Assembly (NCBI GenBank): GCA_022763045.1
Contig: JALEGI010000002.1
Span: 85,368-149,367 of the forward strand
Source: Simkaniaceae bacterium
GTDB taxonomy: Bacteria; Chlamydiota; Chlamydiia; Chlamydiales; JACRBE01
Direction: 5' to 3'
DNA: 64,000 bases
In this document: positions 43,070 to 51,549 of the stretch, one piece after another
Layout of the letters: every line of letters begins with the position of its first letter
Position numbering within the stretch: the stretch's first letter is position 1
Made by a program: the position numbers and the translations under genes
The notes under the pieces: generated by a model
Seen by the model: only the letters and a program-made list of their open reading frames with translations
Databases searched by the model: none
What the model was told of the DNA's origin: nothing

Positions 43070-43747
43070 CTAGATAAAGAGCATGAGAATTAAAGCGACA
43101 GTGACATCCATCGCAAGTGACTTTGCGAGGTCTTTCATATTCGTTTGAATAAATGGATTGGCTTTTCTCAAGAATGCGCGCATTTTACTTGGGTCTTTTT
43201 TAACCTCTTCAACATCGGGGGTCAAGGAGTGCAGGTCAGTATAGAGACTTTCTTTTTCCAAAAGATCGTTAATCTGTGAATCGAATCTGGGTGATGAGGG
43301 GTTTAAAATACCGTCAGTAAGTAGTTCCTTCACAATGGCCTTTGCCCTTTCTGGCCCTGGAGGAAAGTCGGTCCCGATTAATTTGTTTGCAGCGACAGCT
43401 AGAAGCGCTGGGTTCAACGTTGAATGAACTTCACCACTATCGGGACTAATTCTCGCTCGAGCTTGAGAAAACTTCACGAAATCAGTGATTCCATCAAGAA
43501 TTGCTGTAGGAATTGCCCCTTTTCTTGAGCTTGTTCGGCTTATGTGTGCCGGATTTATTACATCGCGTCTTCTATAGGCGTCAGGTTGTTTGCGCATCGC
43601 TCGAATTGAGCGGCGTCCTGGCTCAGTTTTACCAATAATACCTGCTACTAAGGGTGTTAAAGGTGACGGTGGTCTATCTGCTTTTTCTTTTTCGCGAGCA
43701 GCTAAAGCAGCTTCTAGAGGATTTCTTAAATTTGTATCAACAGCCAT
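43070..43747 (-). CDS. Unknown protein with C-terminal membrane tail
   Basis: The 225-residue protein is basic and polar for 205 residues, with proline-rich stretches (ADRPPSPLTPLVAG), then ends in a hydrophobic tail (AMDVTVALILMLFI) at the very C-terminus. That fits a tail-anchored topology. Tail anchors are rare in bacteria but occur in type III substrates and proteins inserted into host membranes. An AAGGAG site and an A+T-rich leader with two TATAAT boxes (43760-43765 and 43777-43782, complement) precede it. I see no family. Confidence 0.68.
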   Translation of the reverse strand: MAVDTNLRNPLEAALAAREKEKADRPPSPLTPLVAGIIGKTEPGRRSIRAMRKQPDAYRRRDVINPAHISRTSSRKGAIPTAILDGITDFVKFSQARARISPDSGEVHSTLNPALLAVAANKLIGTDFPPGPERAKAIVKELLTDGILNPSSPRFDSQINDLLEKESLYTDLHSLTPDVEEVKKDPSKMRAFLRKANPFIQTNMKDLAKSLAMDVTVALILMLFI

Positions 43748-43829
43748 TATTATCTCCTTATTATAATCACATCTTTATTATAACTTAAAATTTAATTTAT
43801 ATAAAGTAATAATTATAAACTACAAGATG
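43748..43829 (-). promoter_or_regulatory. AT-rich promoter/leader of the tail-anchored orphan gene
   Basis: This stretch is nearly all A and T. Read on the minus strand it contains TTAAGTTATAATAAAGAT and a second TATAAT just before the AAGGAG site. It resembles the region before 50998 (TTAGTTATAGTATCTC). Confidence 0.45.
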
Positions 43830-44921
43830 TTAATTGTTAGATAGATCCTCAAGAAGGTTGAGGTAGGAAGAGTAGCGTAGAGGAGAGATAACTCCCTGAT
43901 CTAGAGCCTCTTTGACCGCACAGTCGGGCTCGTGGGTGTGGGTGCAACCAGAAAATTTGCACTCCCCAGAGCAAGCAAGAATTTCAGGAAAATAGGCCTG
44001 AACCTCCTCTTTTTGGATGTCCCAGACCCCAAATGACTTAATCCCAGGGGTATCGATGCAAAATCCGCCCGATTCCAGAGGAACGAGGTGGGCGCGAGTG
44101 GTTGTGTGCGACCCCTTACGCGTTGTTGGGACGATGTCACCAATTTTAAAATCGGTTCCCAGCATCTGATTGATAAGCGAGCTCTTTCCGACCCCAGATT
44201 GTCCGGAGAAAACAGAGGTTTTGTTGCGCATGAGCGCGCGCAGCTCATCGAGACCCTCACCGCTCTTTGCAGAGAGGCGTAGAATTGGGATATTAAGGGC
44301 GCGGTAGGTTTCTAAACTCTCTTCAATTAGAGCTTTGGCCTCCTCCACCTCTTCAGTTTGAATAAAAGAGGGGGGATCTTCAAGGACATCGCACTTGTTG
44401 ATTAAAATAATCGGCTGCATATTTCCCCGCTCGGTCATGATCAAGTAGCGGTCAATGAGAGTTGGCTTAAAAGTGGGAAAAAGGGCAGAGGTGGTAATCA
44501 ACACCTGGTCGATATTGGCGGCAATGATTTGCTCAAAACGGCGGCGTAAATTATCTGCGCGCGAGAGGACGCTATAGCGCTCGGCGATATGGACGATGAC
44601 GCCTTGCTCTTTTGAAGAGCGGTCGATATGTACAATATCGCCAATAGCGATGAGCGATTTTTGGCGCGTCTTCTCTTTTTTGTGCACGCCGCGCAGCGTG
44701 CAAACAACTTTTGTTCCTTCAATATCAACGATGATTTCGTTTGAGATAATTGAAAGCACACGACCCGTTTCGAGGTTATCTGTATTTGGAGCGCTCTTTT
44801 TTTTCTGGTTGGTTTTTTTGTATTTAGATTTGTCTAATGCCTGCGCAATCTTGCGCTCTTTGCGGCTCTCTTTGTGTTCGTAGGTGTGAAAATCTTCTTC
44901 GATATCTAGGTGGTCTTTCAC
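43830..44921 (-). CDS. rsgA: Ribosome small-subunit GTPase RsgA
   Basis: This circularly permuted GTPase helps mature the 30S subunit. The 363-residue protein has an N-terminal OB domain, then the G4 motif ILINKCD, G5-like LSAKSGEGL, G1 SGQSGVGKSSLIN, G3 DTPGI, and a zinc domain with CSGECKFSGCTHTHEPDC. I chose the GTG at 44921, directly after the upstream TAA and with GGAG six bases before it. An ATG at 44969 would overlap the methyltransferase by 47 bases. The Lys-rich N-terminal 60 residues are longer than usual. Confidence 0.93.
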   Translation of the reverse strand: MKDHLDIEEDFHTYEHKESRKERKIAQALDKSKYKKTNQKKKSAPNTDNLETGRVLSIISNEIIVDIEGTKVVCTLRGVHKKEKTRQKSLIAIGDIVHIDRSSKEQGVIVHIAERYSVLSRADNLRRRFEQIIAANIDQVLITTSALFPTFKPTLIDRYLIMTERGNMQPIILINKCDVLEDPPSFIQTEEVEEAKALIEESLETYRALNIPILRLSAKSGEGLDELRALMRNKTSVFSGQSGVGKSSLINQMLGTDFKIGDIVPTTRKGSHTTTRAHLVPLESGGFCIDTPGIKSFGVWDIQKEEVQAYFPEILACSGECKFSGCTHTHEPDCAVKEALDQGVISPLRYSSYLNLLEDLSNN

Positions 44922-44922
44922 T

Positions 44923-45621
44923 TTAAGCTCCGAGGTGGTGCATGATAATGGAGGCGGCAACGGCGACATTGAGCGACTCTGTTTCAGGGCTTGTTGGAAT
45001 GGTGATCGCCTCAGCTTTTTCTAGGAGCTCAGGTGTGGGACCGGATCCCTCATTTGAGACAATTAAGGCGTATGAATTTTCTGGCTTTACAGAGAGAAAA
45101 ACTTTTCCATCTGTGTGGGCAACATAGAGTTTATGGGGTAGATCAACTTCTTTGGCAAAGTTGTAGGGGAGTTTGAATGTTGCTCCTTTTGCTGCTCGCA
45201 GAGCCTTTTCACTAAATGGGTCTGCCGTGCCTTCTAGATAGAGGACGCCATCGAAGTGAAAGGCAAGGGCTGAGCGCAACAGAGCGCCGACATTGGCAGG
45301 GTCTTGAATACGATCGAGAATAAGGACACGTTTTTTTGTCGATAAGTCTGAGGGTTTGGGGATTGCAACCTCGGCGAGCTGATTTTGTGGAGATGGCGTT
45401 CCAGAGAGTTTTTTTAGAATTGGAAGAGTCACTTGGATGCTCCCCTCTTGGGGGTGGAGGGTCAAAAGCTGTTTGATTTGCGGGCGGAGCTCGGATATGA
45501 GCTTCTCTCCTAAGATAAGCGCAGAGCCCTCTGAGTGGCGGAAGGCGCGGTCGAGCCTGAGTCGCATGAGGCGCTTGATCTGGGGGTTTGTTAAGCTTTT
45601 AATTTGACTCTGGGTCTTCAT
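44923..45621 (-). CDS. TrmH/SpoU-family RNA 2'-O-methyltransferase
   Basis: The 232-residue SPOUT methyltransferase acts on rRNA or tRNA. A short N-terminal substrate-binding region (SLTNPQIKRLMRLR) precedes the knotted domain with LDRIQDPANVGALLRSALAF (motif 1, about 100-119), VSNEGSG (motif 2) and IPTSPETESLNVAVAASI (motif 3, about 208-225). A B repeat module on the sense strand encodes FLSVKPEN at 45077-45100. It is coupled to rsgA downstream (one-base gap after the stop) and divergent from rsbU. Confidence 0.92.
   Translation of the reverse strand: MKTQSQIKSLTNPQIKRLMRLRLDRAFRHSEGSALILGEKLISELRPQIKQLLTLHPQEGSIQVTLPILKKLSGTPSPQNQLAEVAIPKPSDLSTKKRVLILDRIQDPANVGALLRSALAFHFDGVLYLEGTADPFSEKALRAAKGATFKLPYNFAKEVDLPHKLYVAHTDGKVFLSVKPENSYALIVSNEGSGPTPELLEKAEAITIPTSPETESLNVAVAASIIMHHLGA
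45077..45100 (-). repeat. B module inside the SPOUT methyltransferase gene
   Basis: On the minus (sense) strand it reads TTTTCTCTCTGTAAAGCCAG, in frame as FLSVKPE. Confidence 0.85.
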
Positions 45622-45662
45622 CTTTGTTAAGTAGGAGTTTTAAGCCTATTTTACCCTGAACA

Positions 45663-47507
45663 ATGCCCGACGTCAACGAGTATCACAAGACAGCGCGCCC
45701 TCCCCGAGGCTCTCTCGTGCGTAGAGTAGTCTTTGTCTGCTTTTTTTTTCTCGTTATCCCTCTAATTGTCTATTCAATTTTTATTTACTATTCAGAGTAC
45801 CACCGGCAGCTCGATGAGATTGTCACCTCAATTGAGAAGCTCGAGCAGGAGCAAAATCGCTACATCGAAGGGTGGGTTGGGTTTCAGCTCGATTTTCTTC
45901 ATACCCTTCAAGTCCTCATGGTTGAAAGGGACACTGAGGGCCACGCATTTAGTGAGGGAAATTTTAGTGAGCTTTTGAAAAACTTTGTGAAAAGGGGAGA
46001 GCTCACAGCAATTATCTTCTCTGATATGAAAAAATGTCACAATTACGCCTGCGTGACCGATTCCTATCCCAAAGTATCCAATCTTGATCTCACTCCCTTT
46101 ATTGATGTTGATACCCTCTACCACAAAGGCTCTATTGTTCAAATTGTCAATCTCCCTGGTTGGGGGTATAATTTGATGATTTCGCGCGCACACATCGATG
46201 AGGAGAGTCGGCAAATGCATGGCATACTCACGACAATTCTCTCGCTCGATGTGCTAGTCAAGCGGCTACTTGCCATGGAAACGACCTATCCTGCGATGCT
46301 ATCTTTTATCGACAAGAAGGGCAAAATCCTCGCAAGCTCAGATGCTCATCTCATTGAAAAGGATATCTATCTCAAACCCATTGAGGGATCAAATGACGCG
46401 TGGAGCTATGAGCTCAAGGGAGATAGTTATTTCGCGGTTCTCTCTGAAGTTCCAAAGTTTAATTGCGAAATTGTGATGGGGGTTCACAAAAGTGTGCTCT
46501 TTCGCAATTGGCAACACTATCTCTATCTCCTTCTCGGCTTGCTCGTCATGATCCTTTTGGTAGGGGGTGTAGCGACCTCGATTGTCAGTTGGCGCTTTTC
46601 GCGACCAATGCGCCGCCTTTGCTATACGATGCAGTCTGTTGCTGAAGGCGAGCTTGACACGCGCTTTGAAATTGATCGCGTCGGTTTTGAAATTAACTAC
46701 ATCGGTGGCGTCTTCAATCAAACAGTCGATTCACTCATTCAGCACATGCGCGATTTAGAGCAAACGCATATCGAGCAAGAGGTGCTCTCGAAAGAGCTTG
46801 CAATCGGCCAGGAGACGCAAAAATCGATTCTGCCGAGCGCAATTCCAGATATCAACACACTCGATATTGCCTATGGATTCATCTCAGCAAAAGAGGTTGG
46901 AGGCGATTTTTACGATGTGATGCTTTTGGATGACAATAAGCTCTGGATTTGTATTGCCGATACCTCCGGTAAGGGAGTTTCTGCGTGTCTCTATTCGATG
47001 TGTTTGCGCTCGATGTTGCGCGGCTTTGCCAAACACAACGATTCGCTTGAGACAATCATCAAAGCTTCAAACGAGCTGTTTTTAGACGACACAGGAAATA
47101 CCGGAACGTTTGTAACGGCATGGATTGGAAAGATCGATCTAAATAGCGGAAAGTTGCGCTACAGCTCGCTTGGGCATACCCCGACGCTTCTTAAGCGCAG
47201 TGAGGGAAGTATCGAAAATCTAGCAACTGATGGTATGGCCCTTGGCGTTGCAGATTTTACTCCTGATGTCCAAGAGACAACACTCAATCGGGGAGATCTT
47301 CTTCTTCTCTACACAGATGGCATCACTGAGGCGCACAATAAAGCTGATAAACTCTATGGTGAAGAGCGGCTCAATCAGCTAGTGGGCGGGATCACCTCTG
47401 AGAGCGCACATGAAATTGTCGAGAAAGTGAATGGTGATGTTCACACGTTTTGTGAGGGCGAGCCCCAGCACGACGATATCACACTACTTGCCATCCGGAA
47501 GCTCTAG
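45663..47507 (+). CDS. rsbU: RsbU-type PP2C phosphatase with periplasmic sensor
   Basis: The 614-residue membrane phosphatase has helix 1 at about 21-43, an extracytoplasmic sensing domain (about 44-280, Cache-like), helix 2 (HYLYLLLGLLVMILLVGGVATSIV), a HAMP linker, and a SpoIIE/PP2C domain from about 395. The phosphatase carries EVGGDFYDV, DTSGKGVSACLYS and YTDGITEA-type metal-binding acidic residues, ending DDITLLAIRKL. In chlamydiae RsbU is proposed to dephosphorylate RsbV and so control sigma-factor release. It overlaps the convergent cca gene by 24 bases. Confidence 0.93.
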   Translation: MPDVNEYHKTARPPRGSLVRRVVFVCFFFLVIPLIVYSIFIYYSEYHRQLDEIVTSIEKLEQEQNRYIEGWVGFQLDFLHTLQVLMVERDTEGHAFSEGNFSELLKNFVKRGELTAIIFSDMKKCHNYACVTDSYPKVSNLDLTPFIDVDTLYHKGSIVQIVNLPGWGYNLMISRAHIDEESRQMHGILTTILSLDVLVKRLLAMETTYPAMLSFIDKKGKILASSDAHLIEKDIYLKPIEGSNDAWSYELKGDSYFAVLSEVPKFNCEIVMGVHKSVLFRNWQHYLYLLLGLLVMILLVGGVATSIVSWRFSRPMRRLCYTMQSVAEGELDTRFEIDRVGFEINYIGGVFNQTVDSLIQHMRDLEQTHIEQEVLSKELAIGQETQKSILPSAIPDINTLDIAYGFISAKEVGGDFYDVMLLDDNKLWICIADTSGKGVSACLYSMCLRSMLRGFAKHNDSLETIIKASNELFLDDTGNTGTFVTAWIGKIDLNSGKLRYSSLGHTPTLLKRSEGSIENLATDGMALGVADFTPDVQETTLNRGDLLLLYTDGITEAHNKADKLYGEERLNQLVGGITSESAHEIVEKVNGDVHTFCEGEPQHDDITLLAIRKL

Positions 47508-48710
47508 ACGATCTAAAACATTATCGATATCGAGAATGCCTTCATTGATAGATAGCTTTTCTGCCTCGCGCAAAAGCTCACCCATCTTGGGTCCCGGCTT
47601 CACCCCACGCTCAGTCAAGTGCGTCGCTCTCACAAGAGGCGATTTTTGCTTGATTCGCAAAATGTAGGGTTCGAGGGAGAGGTAGTGATTCTCGTGTGTT
47701 TGAACAAATTTTTCGCGATGATCTTCCAAACAGCGCGTTGCCACGTTTGCCAAGCAGAGCCCGAAATGGGGATGAGCGTAGAGCTTGGCCCAGGTGTATT
47801 TATCGAGACTCTCTAGCGGCAGCTCAAGTGATTTCAGTGCGTGATCGTAGTAGATGACAAAGTCGCGCTCGCGATTGGATAGTTTGAAATAGTCGCATAA
47901 AGAGAGCTTCTCATCGAGGCCTGCCTCTGGAAAAAGCTCGAGAAGTTTGGCAATCGTGGGTGTGTTGTCTGGTAAATCGGGAATGCGATCAATCCGCCGA
48001 TCGATCTCTTCAACGGAGAGTGATACAAGAGCTGGAAAAATCACGCCAAGAAGGCCCAACTTGTGTAAAGAGAGTAGCCCTCTCTCAAAGCCTGGAAACT
48101 TCCCGAGTTTTTCAAACTCACTCCACACCCTCTCAATTGCGACTGAGGGGAAGAGGTCTTTTGCGTGATGGATGATTGCCTTTTCCGTCTCTTTTTCAAT
48201 CGGAAAGTGGAAGCGTGCACTATAGCGCACGGCGCGAATCATACGGAGACGATCTTCTAAAAAGCGCTCATTGGGATCGCCAATTGCCCGAACGATTCCA
48301 CGGTCTAAGTCGGCGCGTCCATCGACGTAGTCGTAAATGGTTTCGCTCAGCGGATCAAAAAAGAGCCCATTGATTGTAAAGTCGCGACGCAGCGCATCTT
48401 CTTGCGGATTTGCCGACTCAACAAATCCCGGACGCCTGCCATCATCGTAGCCCGACTCTTTTCGAAAGCTCGCAACTTCAAACTGGTGCTCATCTTCAAC
48501 GACAATCACAATACCAAAATTGATCCCAACCGGAATCGTTTTTTCAAAAAGTGATTGCGTCACCTCAACTGAGGCGCTTGTCACAATGTCAATATCGTCA
48601 GAGGGATGGTCCATCAAATAGTCGCGAACCCAGCCGCCAGCGAAGTAGGCGGTATAGCCAGCATCAACAAACCTTTGAACGATTTTCTTCGCTATATTAT
48701 AACTTGTCAT
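47484..48710 (-). CDS. cca: tRNA nucleotidyltransferase/poly(A) polymerase family
   Basis: The 408-residue class II nucleotidyltransferase has AYFAGGWVRDYLM (18-30) with DIDIVTSA as the metal-binding acidic pair, RRDFTINGLFFDP (about 108-120), DGRADLDRG and ERFLEDRLRMIRAVRYSARF (about 148-167), the standard CCA-adding/PcnB head. The window's tRNA needs CCA added, consistent with this role. Its ATG directly abuts the divergent lipoprotein start (CATATG), leaving no spacer. Confidence 0.9.
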   Translation of the reverse strand: MTSYNIAKKIVQRFVDAGYTAYFAGGWVRDYLMDHPSDDIDIVTSASVEVTQSLFEKTIPVGINFGIVIVVEDEHQFEVASFRKESGYDDGRRPGFVESANPQEDALRRDFTINGLFFDPLSETIYDYVDGRADLDRGIVRAIGDPNERFLEDRLRMIRAVRYSARFHFPIEKETEKAIIHHAKDLFPSVAIERVWSEFEKLGKFPGFERGLLSLHKLGLLGVIFPALVSLSVEEIDRRIDRIPDLPDNTPTIAKLLELFPEAGLDEKLSLCDYFKLSNRERDFVIYYDHALKSLELPLESLDKYTWAKLYAHPHFGLCLANVATRCLEDHREKFVQTHENHYLSLEPYILRIKQKSPLVRATHLTERGVKPGPKMGELLREAEKLSINEGILDIDNVLDRLELPDGK

Positions 48711-49157
48711 ATGAGCATCATAGATAAAATACGTAGATATTGGCTAGTCGCTTTCCTCCCCTTGCTGGTTTTAACCGCTTGCGAGAAGAAAAAATCTAAA
48801 GCCTGTCCCTATTCGGCCCTTGATGGGTCGAACCTCGCACATCGTAATCTTGCCTCACAAGATTTGACGGGTGCAAATCTAAAGAAAGCAGACCTGCGCT
48901 GCGCTGATTTGCGTGGAGCGATCCTTTCAGGAGCTAACCTTGAAGGGGCCGATCTACAAGAGGCGAACCTCTCTGGTGCAGATCTTACAGACGCTAACTT
49001 CATGAGCGCCGATTTGCGTGGAGCGAACTTGTCACAGGCTATTGTACATGGAGCAAGTTTCAAGGAGGCGAGCGTCCGGGGCGCAAACTTTCATGGAGTT
49101 GTTGGTTTGGATGCTTATCAGAAAATCGTTCTTGAGTCGAAAGGTGCAAAAATCTAA
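48711..49157 (+). CDS. Pentapeptide-repeat lipoprotein
   Basis: The 148-residue protein begins with a lipoprotein signal (YWLVAFLPLLVLTAC, Cys24), then has roughly 13 pentapeptide units of the A(D/N)LxX type from about residue 45 (LTGANLKKADLRCADLRGAI and on). These form a right-handed quadrilateral beta-helix with a negatively charged face. Function in chlamydiae is unknown. An envelope-attached scaffold is plausible. The ATG at 48711 is the start giving this signal. It touches the cca start with no gap. A palindrome lies three bases past its stop. Confidence 0.83.
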   Translation: MSIIDKIRRYWLVAFLPLLVLTACEKKKSKACPYSALDGSNLAHRNLASQDLTGANLKKADLRCADLRGAILSGANLEGADLQEANLSGADLTDANFMSADLRGANLSQAIVHGASFKEASVRGANFHGVVGLDAYQKIVLESKGAKI

Positions 49158-49159
49158 CT

Positions 49160-49184
49160 AGCTTGTAAAGCCGCTTTACAAGCT
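49160..49184 (+). repeat. A module after pentapeptide gene
   Basis: This is a perfect extended palindrome with arms AGCTTGTAAAGC and GCTTTACAAGCT around a C. It is followed by an A-run rather than a T-run, and no B module is attached. Confidence 0.92.
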
Positions 49185-49221
49185 AAAAAATCCATAAAAA
49201 AAACTGTTGGATCAATCGAAA

Positions 49222-49249
49222 TTGACAAAGAATCTTTAGAAGGTGTAAC
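49222..49249 (+). promoter_or_regulatory. Candidate promoter of gmd
   Basis: TTGACA at 49222-49227 is a consensus -35 box. TGTAAC at 49244-49249 lies 16 bases on as a weak -10. The gmd start is 31 bases further, with AAAGG between. Confidence 0.45.
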
Positions 49250-49279
49250 CTCTGCAGCCCTGAAAAAAGGATTTGTCAT

Positions 49280-50425
49280 ATGGTGCGATTTTTAGTTTTT
49301 TCCCTTGTTGCTTTGAGCTTTCTTTCAGCAGGAAAAACAGCTTTAATTTTTGGTGTTACTGGACAAGATGGCGCCTACCTATCAGAATTTTTGCTTGAAA
49401 AGGGCTATAAGGTGCACGGCGTGAAAAGACGCAGCTCCTCTGCAAATACCTCTCGTATCGATCATCTTTACGAAGGGCCGCAGGTTTCCAATCGCAACTT
49501 TATTCTTCACTACGGCGATTTGACCGATTCTTCAAATGTTATTCGCCTGATTCAAGATATTCAGCCCGATGAAATTTACAATCTTGGGGCGCAAAGTCAT
49601 GTTAAGGTCTCTTTTGAGGTCCCCGAGTATACAGCTCAAGTTGACGGGCTCGGGACGCTGCGTATCTTAGAGGCCATTCGCCTTTTGCATATGGAGAAAA
49701 AAACGCGCTTTTACCAAGCGTCAACAAGTGAGCTCTACGGTCTTGTTCAGGAAATCCCCCAAACGGAAACAACGCCCTTTTACCCACGTTCACCCTATGC
49801 TTGCGCTAAGCTTTTTGCCTATTGGATTACGATCAATTACCGGGAAGCGTATGGAGTGTACGCATGCAATGGTATTTTATTTAATCACGAATCTCCAAGG
49901 CGCGGCGAAACTTTTGTCACCCGTAAAATTTCTCAAGCAGTGAGCAAAATTAAAACGGGTCTGCAGGAGACGCTGTTTCTTGGCAATCTCGATGCAATGC
50001 GTGATTGGGGATATGCTAAAGATTATGTCGAGGCGATGTGGATGATGCTACAGCAAACCTGCGCACGCGACTATGTTGTTGCAACTGGTGAGATGCACTC
50101 TGTACGCGAATTCGTTGAGCTTAGCTTTAAAGAGGTGGGCATTGATATTGCTTGGAAGGGAAAAGGACTTGATGAGGTGGGTATCGATAAAGAGAGCGGT
50201 AAGGTCGTTGTTCGTATCGATCCACGCTATTTCCGCCCCACAGAGGTCGAGCAACTCATTGGGGATGCAACGCTGGCCCATCGCCATTTAAACTGGCAGC
50301 CTAAAACAAGCTTCAAAGCGCTTGTTCGCTCAATGGTTCAAAGCGATTATCAAAAGGCCCAAAACCTGCAGCGGATCTTGCAACAAAGTGCATCAACCGA
50401 TTATGTTGAAGAAAAAACTGAATAG
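49280..50425 (+). CDS. gmd: GDP-mannose 4,6-dehydratase with N-terminal signal peptide
   Basis: This enzyme converts GDP-mannose to GDP-4-keto-6-deoxymannose. The 381-residue protein carries the full SDR core: [16 protein letters not shown] (Rossmann, about 24-39), [30 protein letters not shown], the catalytic STSELYG and [12 protein letters not shown] (YxxxK), [17 protein letters not shown] and [11 protein letters not shown]. Before the Rossmann start sits [18 protein letters not shown], a typical signal peptide that normal Gmd lacks. If it works, the enzyme is exported, matching the exported transferases. A downstream start could not be the default because the only other candidates lie inside the core. 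Confidence 0.93.
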   Translation: MVRFLVFSLVALSFLSAGKTALIFGVTGQDGAYLSEFLLEKGYKVHGVKRRSSSANTSRIDHLYEGPQVSNRNFILHYGDLTDSSNVIRLIQDIQPDEIYNLGAQSHVKVSFEVPEYTAQVDGLGTLRILEAIRLLHMEKKTRFYQASTSELYGLVQEIPQTETTPFYPRSPYACAKLFAYWITINYREAYGVYACNGILFNHESPRRGETFVTRKISQAVSKIKTGLQETLFLGNLDAMRDWGYAKDYVEAMWMMLQQTCARDYVVATGEMHSVREFVELSFKEVGIDIAWKGKGLDEVGIDKESGKVVVRIDPRYFRPTEVEQLIGDATLAHRHLNWQPKTSFKALVRSMVQSDYQKAQNLQRILQQSASTDYVEEKTE

Positions 50426-50436
50426 TGGAGCGTCTT

Positions 50437-50901
50437 GTGATTAAAACAAAATCGATTTTATTTCTGGTCTTGATCTGTCTTACCGCCTCGCTGCGTGCCA
50501 ACGAGGATGACTTCAAAATTGTGATCAGCTCAAGACAACAAGAGTGCATCTACAACATTATCAAAACAATGGGAACCCATAGCGTCTTTGGCCTTTTGAA
50601 GAAGAAAAAGAAGCTCCAGGCCATGGGCGATGAAATCGATAATGTTCCCCCTCTACAATTTCTTGGTGTGATTTTCACCCATGAGGAGCTACCTCAATAC
50701 ATGCCCAAAATTCGTTCAAATGTTTTCAAATGGTCAAATCTCATTGGTGGATTGAAAAAGACGCTACGCTCTGAGTATGAGTCAGGTACGCTCCAGCCCC
50801 AGCTTCCTGCTTTTTCAAAGGCCGTTGGTCGTAGCTATGACTCGCTAAAAGCTCGTCTTGATGATGGGGATTTTGATGGATTTGTTGAAGCTTTATTCTA
50901 A
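50437..50901 (+). CDS. Exported protein of unknown function
   Basis: The 154-residue protein has a signal peptide (MIKTKSILFLVLICLTASLRA) and a helical, slightly basic mature part (IKTMGTHSVFGLLKKKKKLQAMGDEID; WSNLIGGLKKTLRSEYESG). I do not recognise it. The GTG at 50437 is chosen because GGAG lies six bases before it. An earlier GTG at 50425 overlaps the gmd stop. It follows gmd within 11 bases and is probably in the same transcript. Confidence 0.65.
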   Translation: MIKTKSILFLVLICLTASLRANEDDFKIVISSRQQECIYNIIKTMGTHSVFGLLKKKKKLQAMGDEIDNVPPLQFLGVIFTHEELPQYMPKIRSNVFKWSNLIGGLKKTLRSEYESGTLQPQLPAFSKAVGRSYDSLKARLDDGDFDGFVEALF

Positions 50902-50997
50902 ATAGTTAATTGTCAATATAATAAAAACTATTTTAAAATATTATATAAAATTAACTTAAATTTAGTTATAGTATCTCTTATATTTAACGGAGGTATT
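50902..50997 (+). promoter_or_regulatory. AT-rich promoter/leader
   Basis: A 96-base, strongly A+T-rich spacer contains TTAGTTATAGTATCTCTTAT. TATAGT resembles a -10 box, and the following ACGGAGGT site is near consensus. It is similar to the leaders at 37777-37875 and 43748-43829. Confidence 0.45.
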
Positions 50998-51477
50998 ATG
51001 GATCATTTAAGATCAGAACTAAATAGAATTCCTGAACTGCCAATCGGCGACGAACTCACTGATAGTGAGCATTTAAAGATCAGCTCATTTCTAGCGACGC
51101 CAATTAGTGATAGAACACCACTTTTTAGACAAGAGATCAAAAACATCATTCGTGAGGCGCTTTTCTCCTATGGTGTTATGGGGCAAAAGGCTGAGAAAAG
51201 AGATACTCTTCCCCCCGAATATACGAATCTCTATTCAGAAGTTAAGACAATTTTTCACTCTCTTGATAGAGGGGCTGCTTTCAATGAAATTGCCGAAACC
51301 CTTGTTGGCCAGCTTTCAAATGCTTCGCCCGATTTTGAAATAGATGAACAAACGCATGAAGTGATAGGGACCCGATACACACAAGCCGTAGTTAAAGATA
51401 TGGAACACAATTATGAGCTCTTAAATGAGGCTGGAGAAAAAACTGAAGCTCTACGTGCGCACCTTACTGATGTCTAA
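50998..51477 (+). CDS. Unknown soluble protein with strong ribosome-binding site
   Basis: The 159-residue acidic, mostly helical protein lacks a signal peptide or membrane segment (PLFRQEIKNIIREALFSYGVMG; QAVVKDMEHNYELLNEAGEKTEAL). I see no family. A GGAGGT site lies six bases before the ATG, as in the other orphan genes at 36463, 42717 and 43070. That shared leader style suggests a common control or high expression. Confidence 0.65.
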   Translation: MDHLRSELNRIPELPIGDELTDSEHLKISSFLATPISDRTPLFRQEIKNIIREALFSYGVMGQKAEKRDTLPPEYTNLYSEVKTIFHSLDRGAAFNEIAETLVGQLSNASPDFEIDEQTHEVIGTRYTQAVVKDMEHNYELLNEAGEKTEALRAHLTDV

Positions 51478-51549
51478 AGCACCTTGTGCACAACTTAAAG
51501 CCTAACTCTGGTATGCTTTTCCACCACAAGAAAAGCGCCAGAGGTGGGA

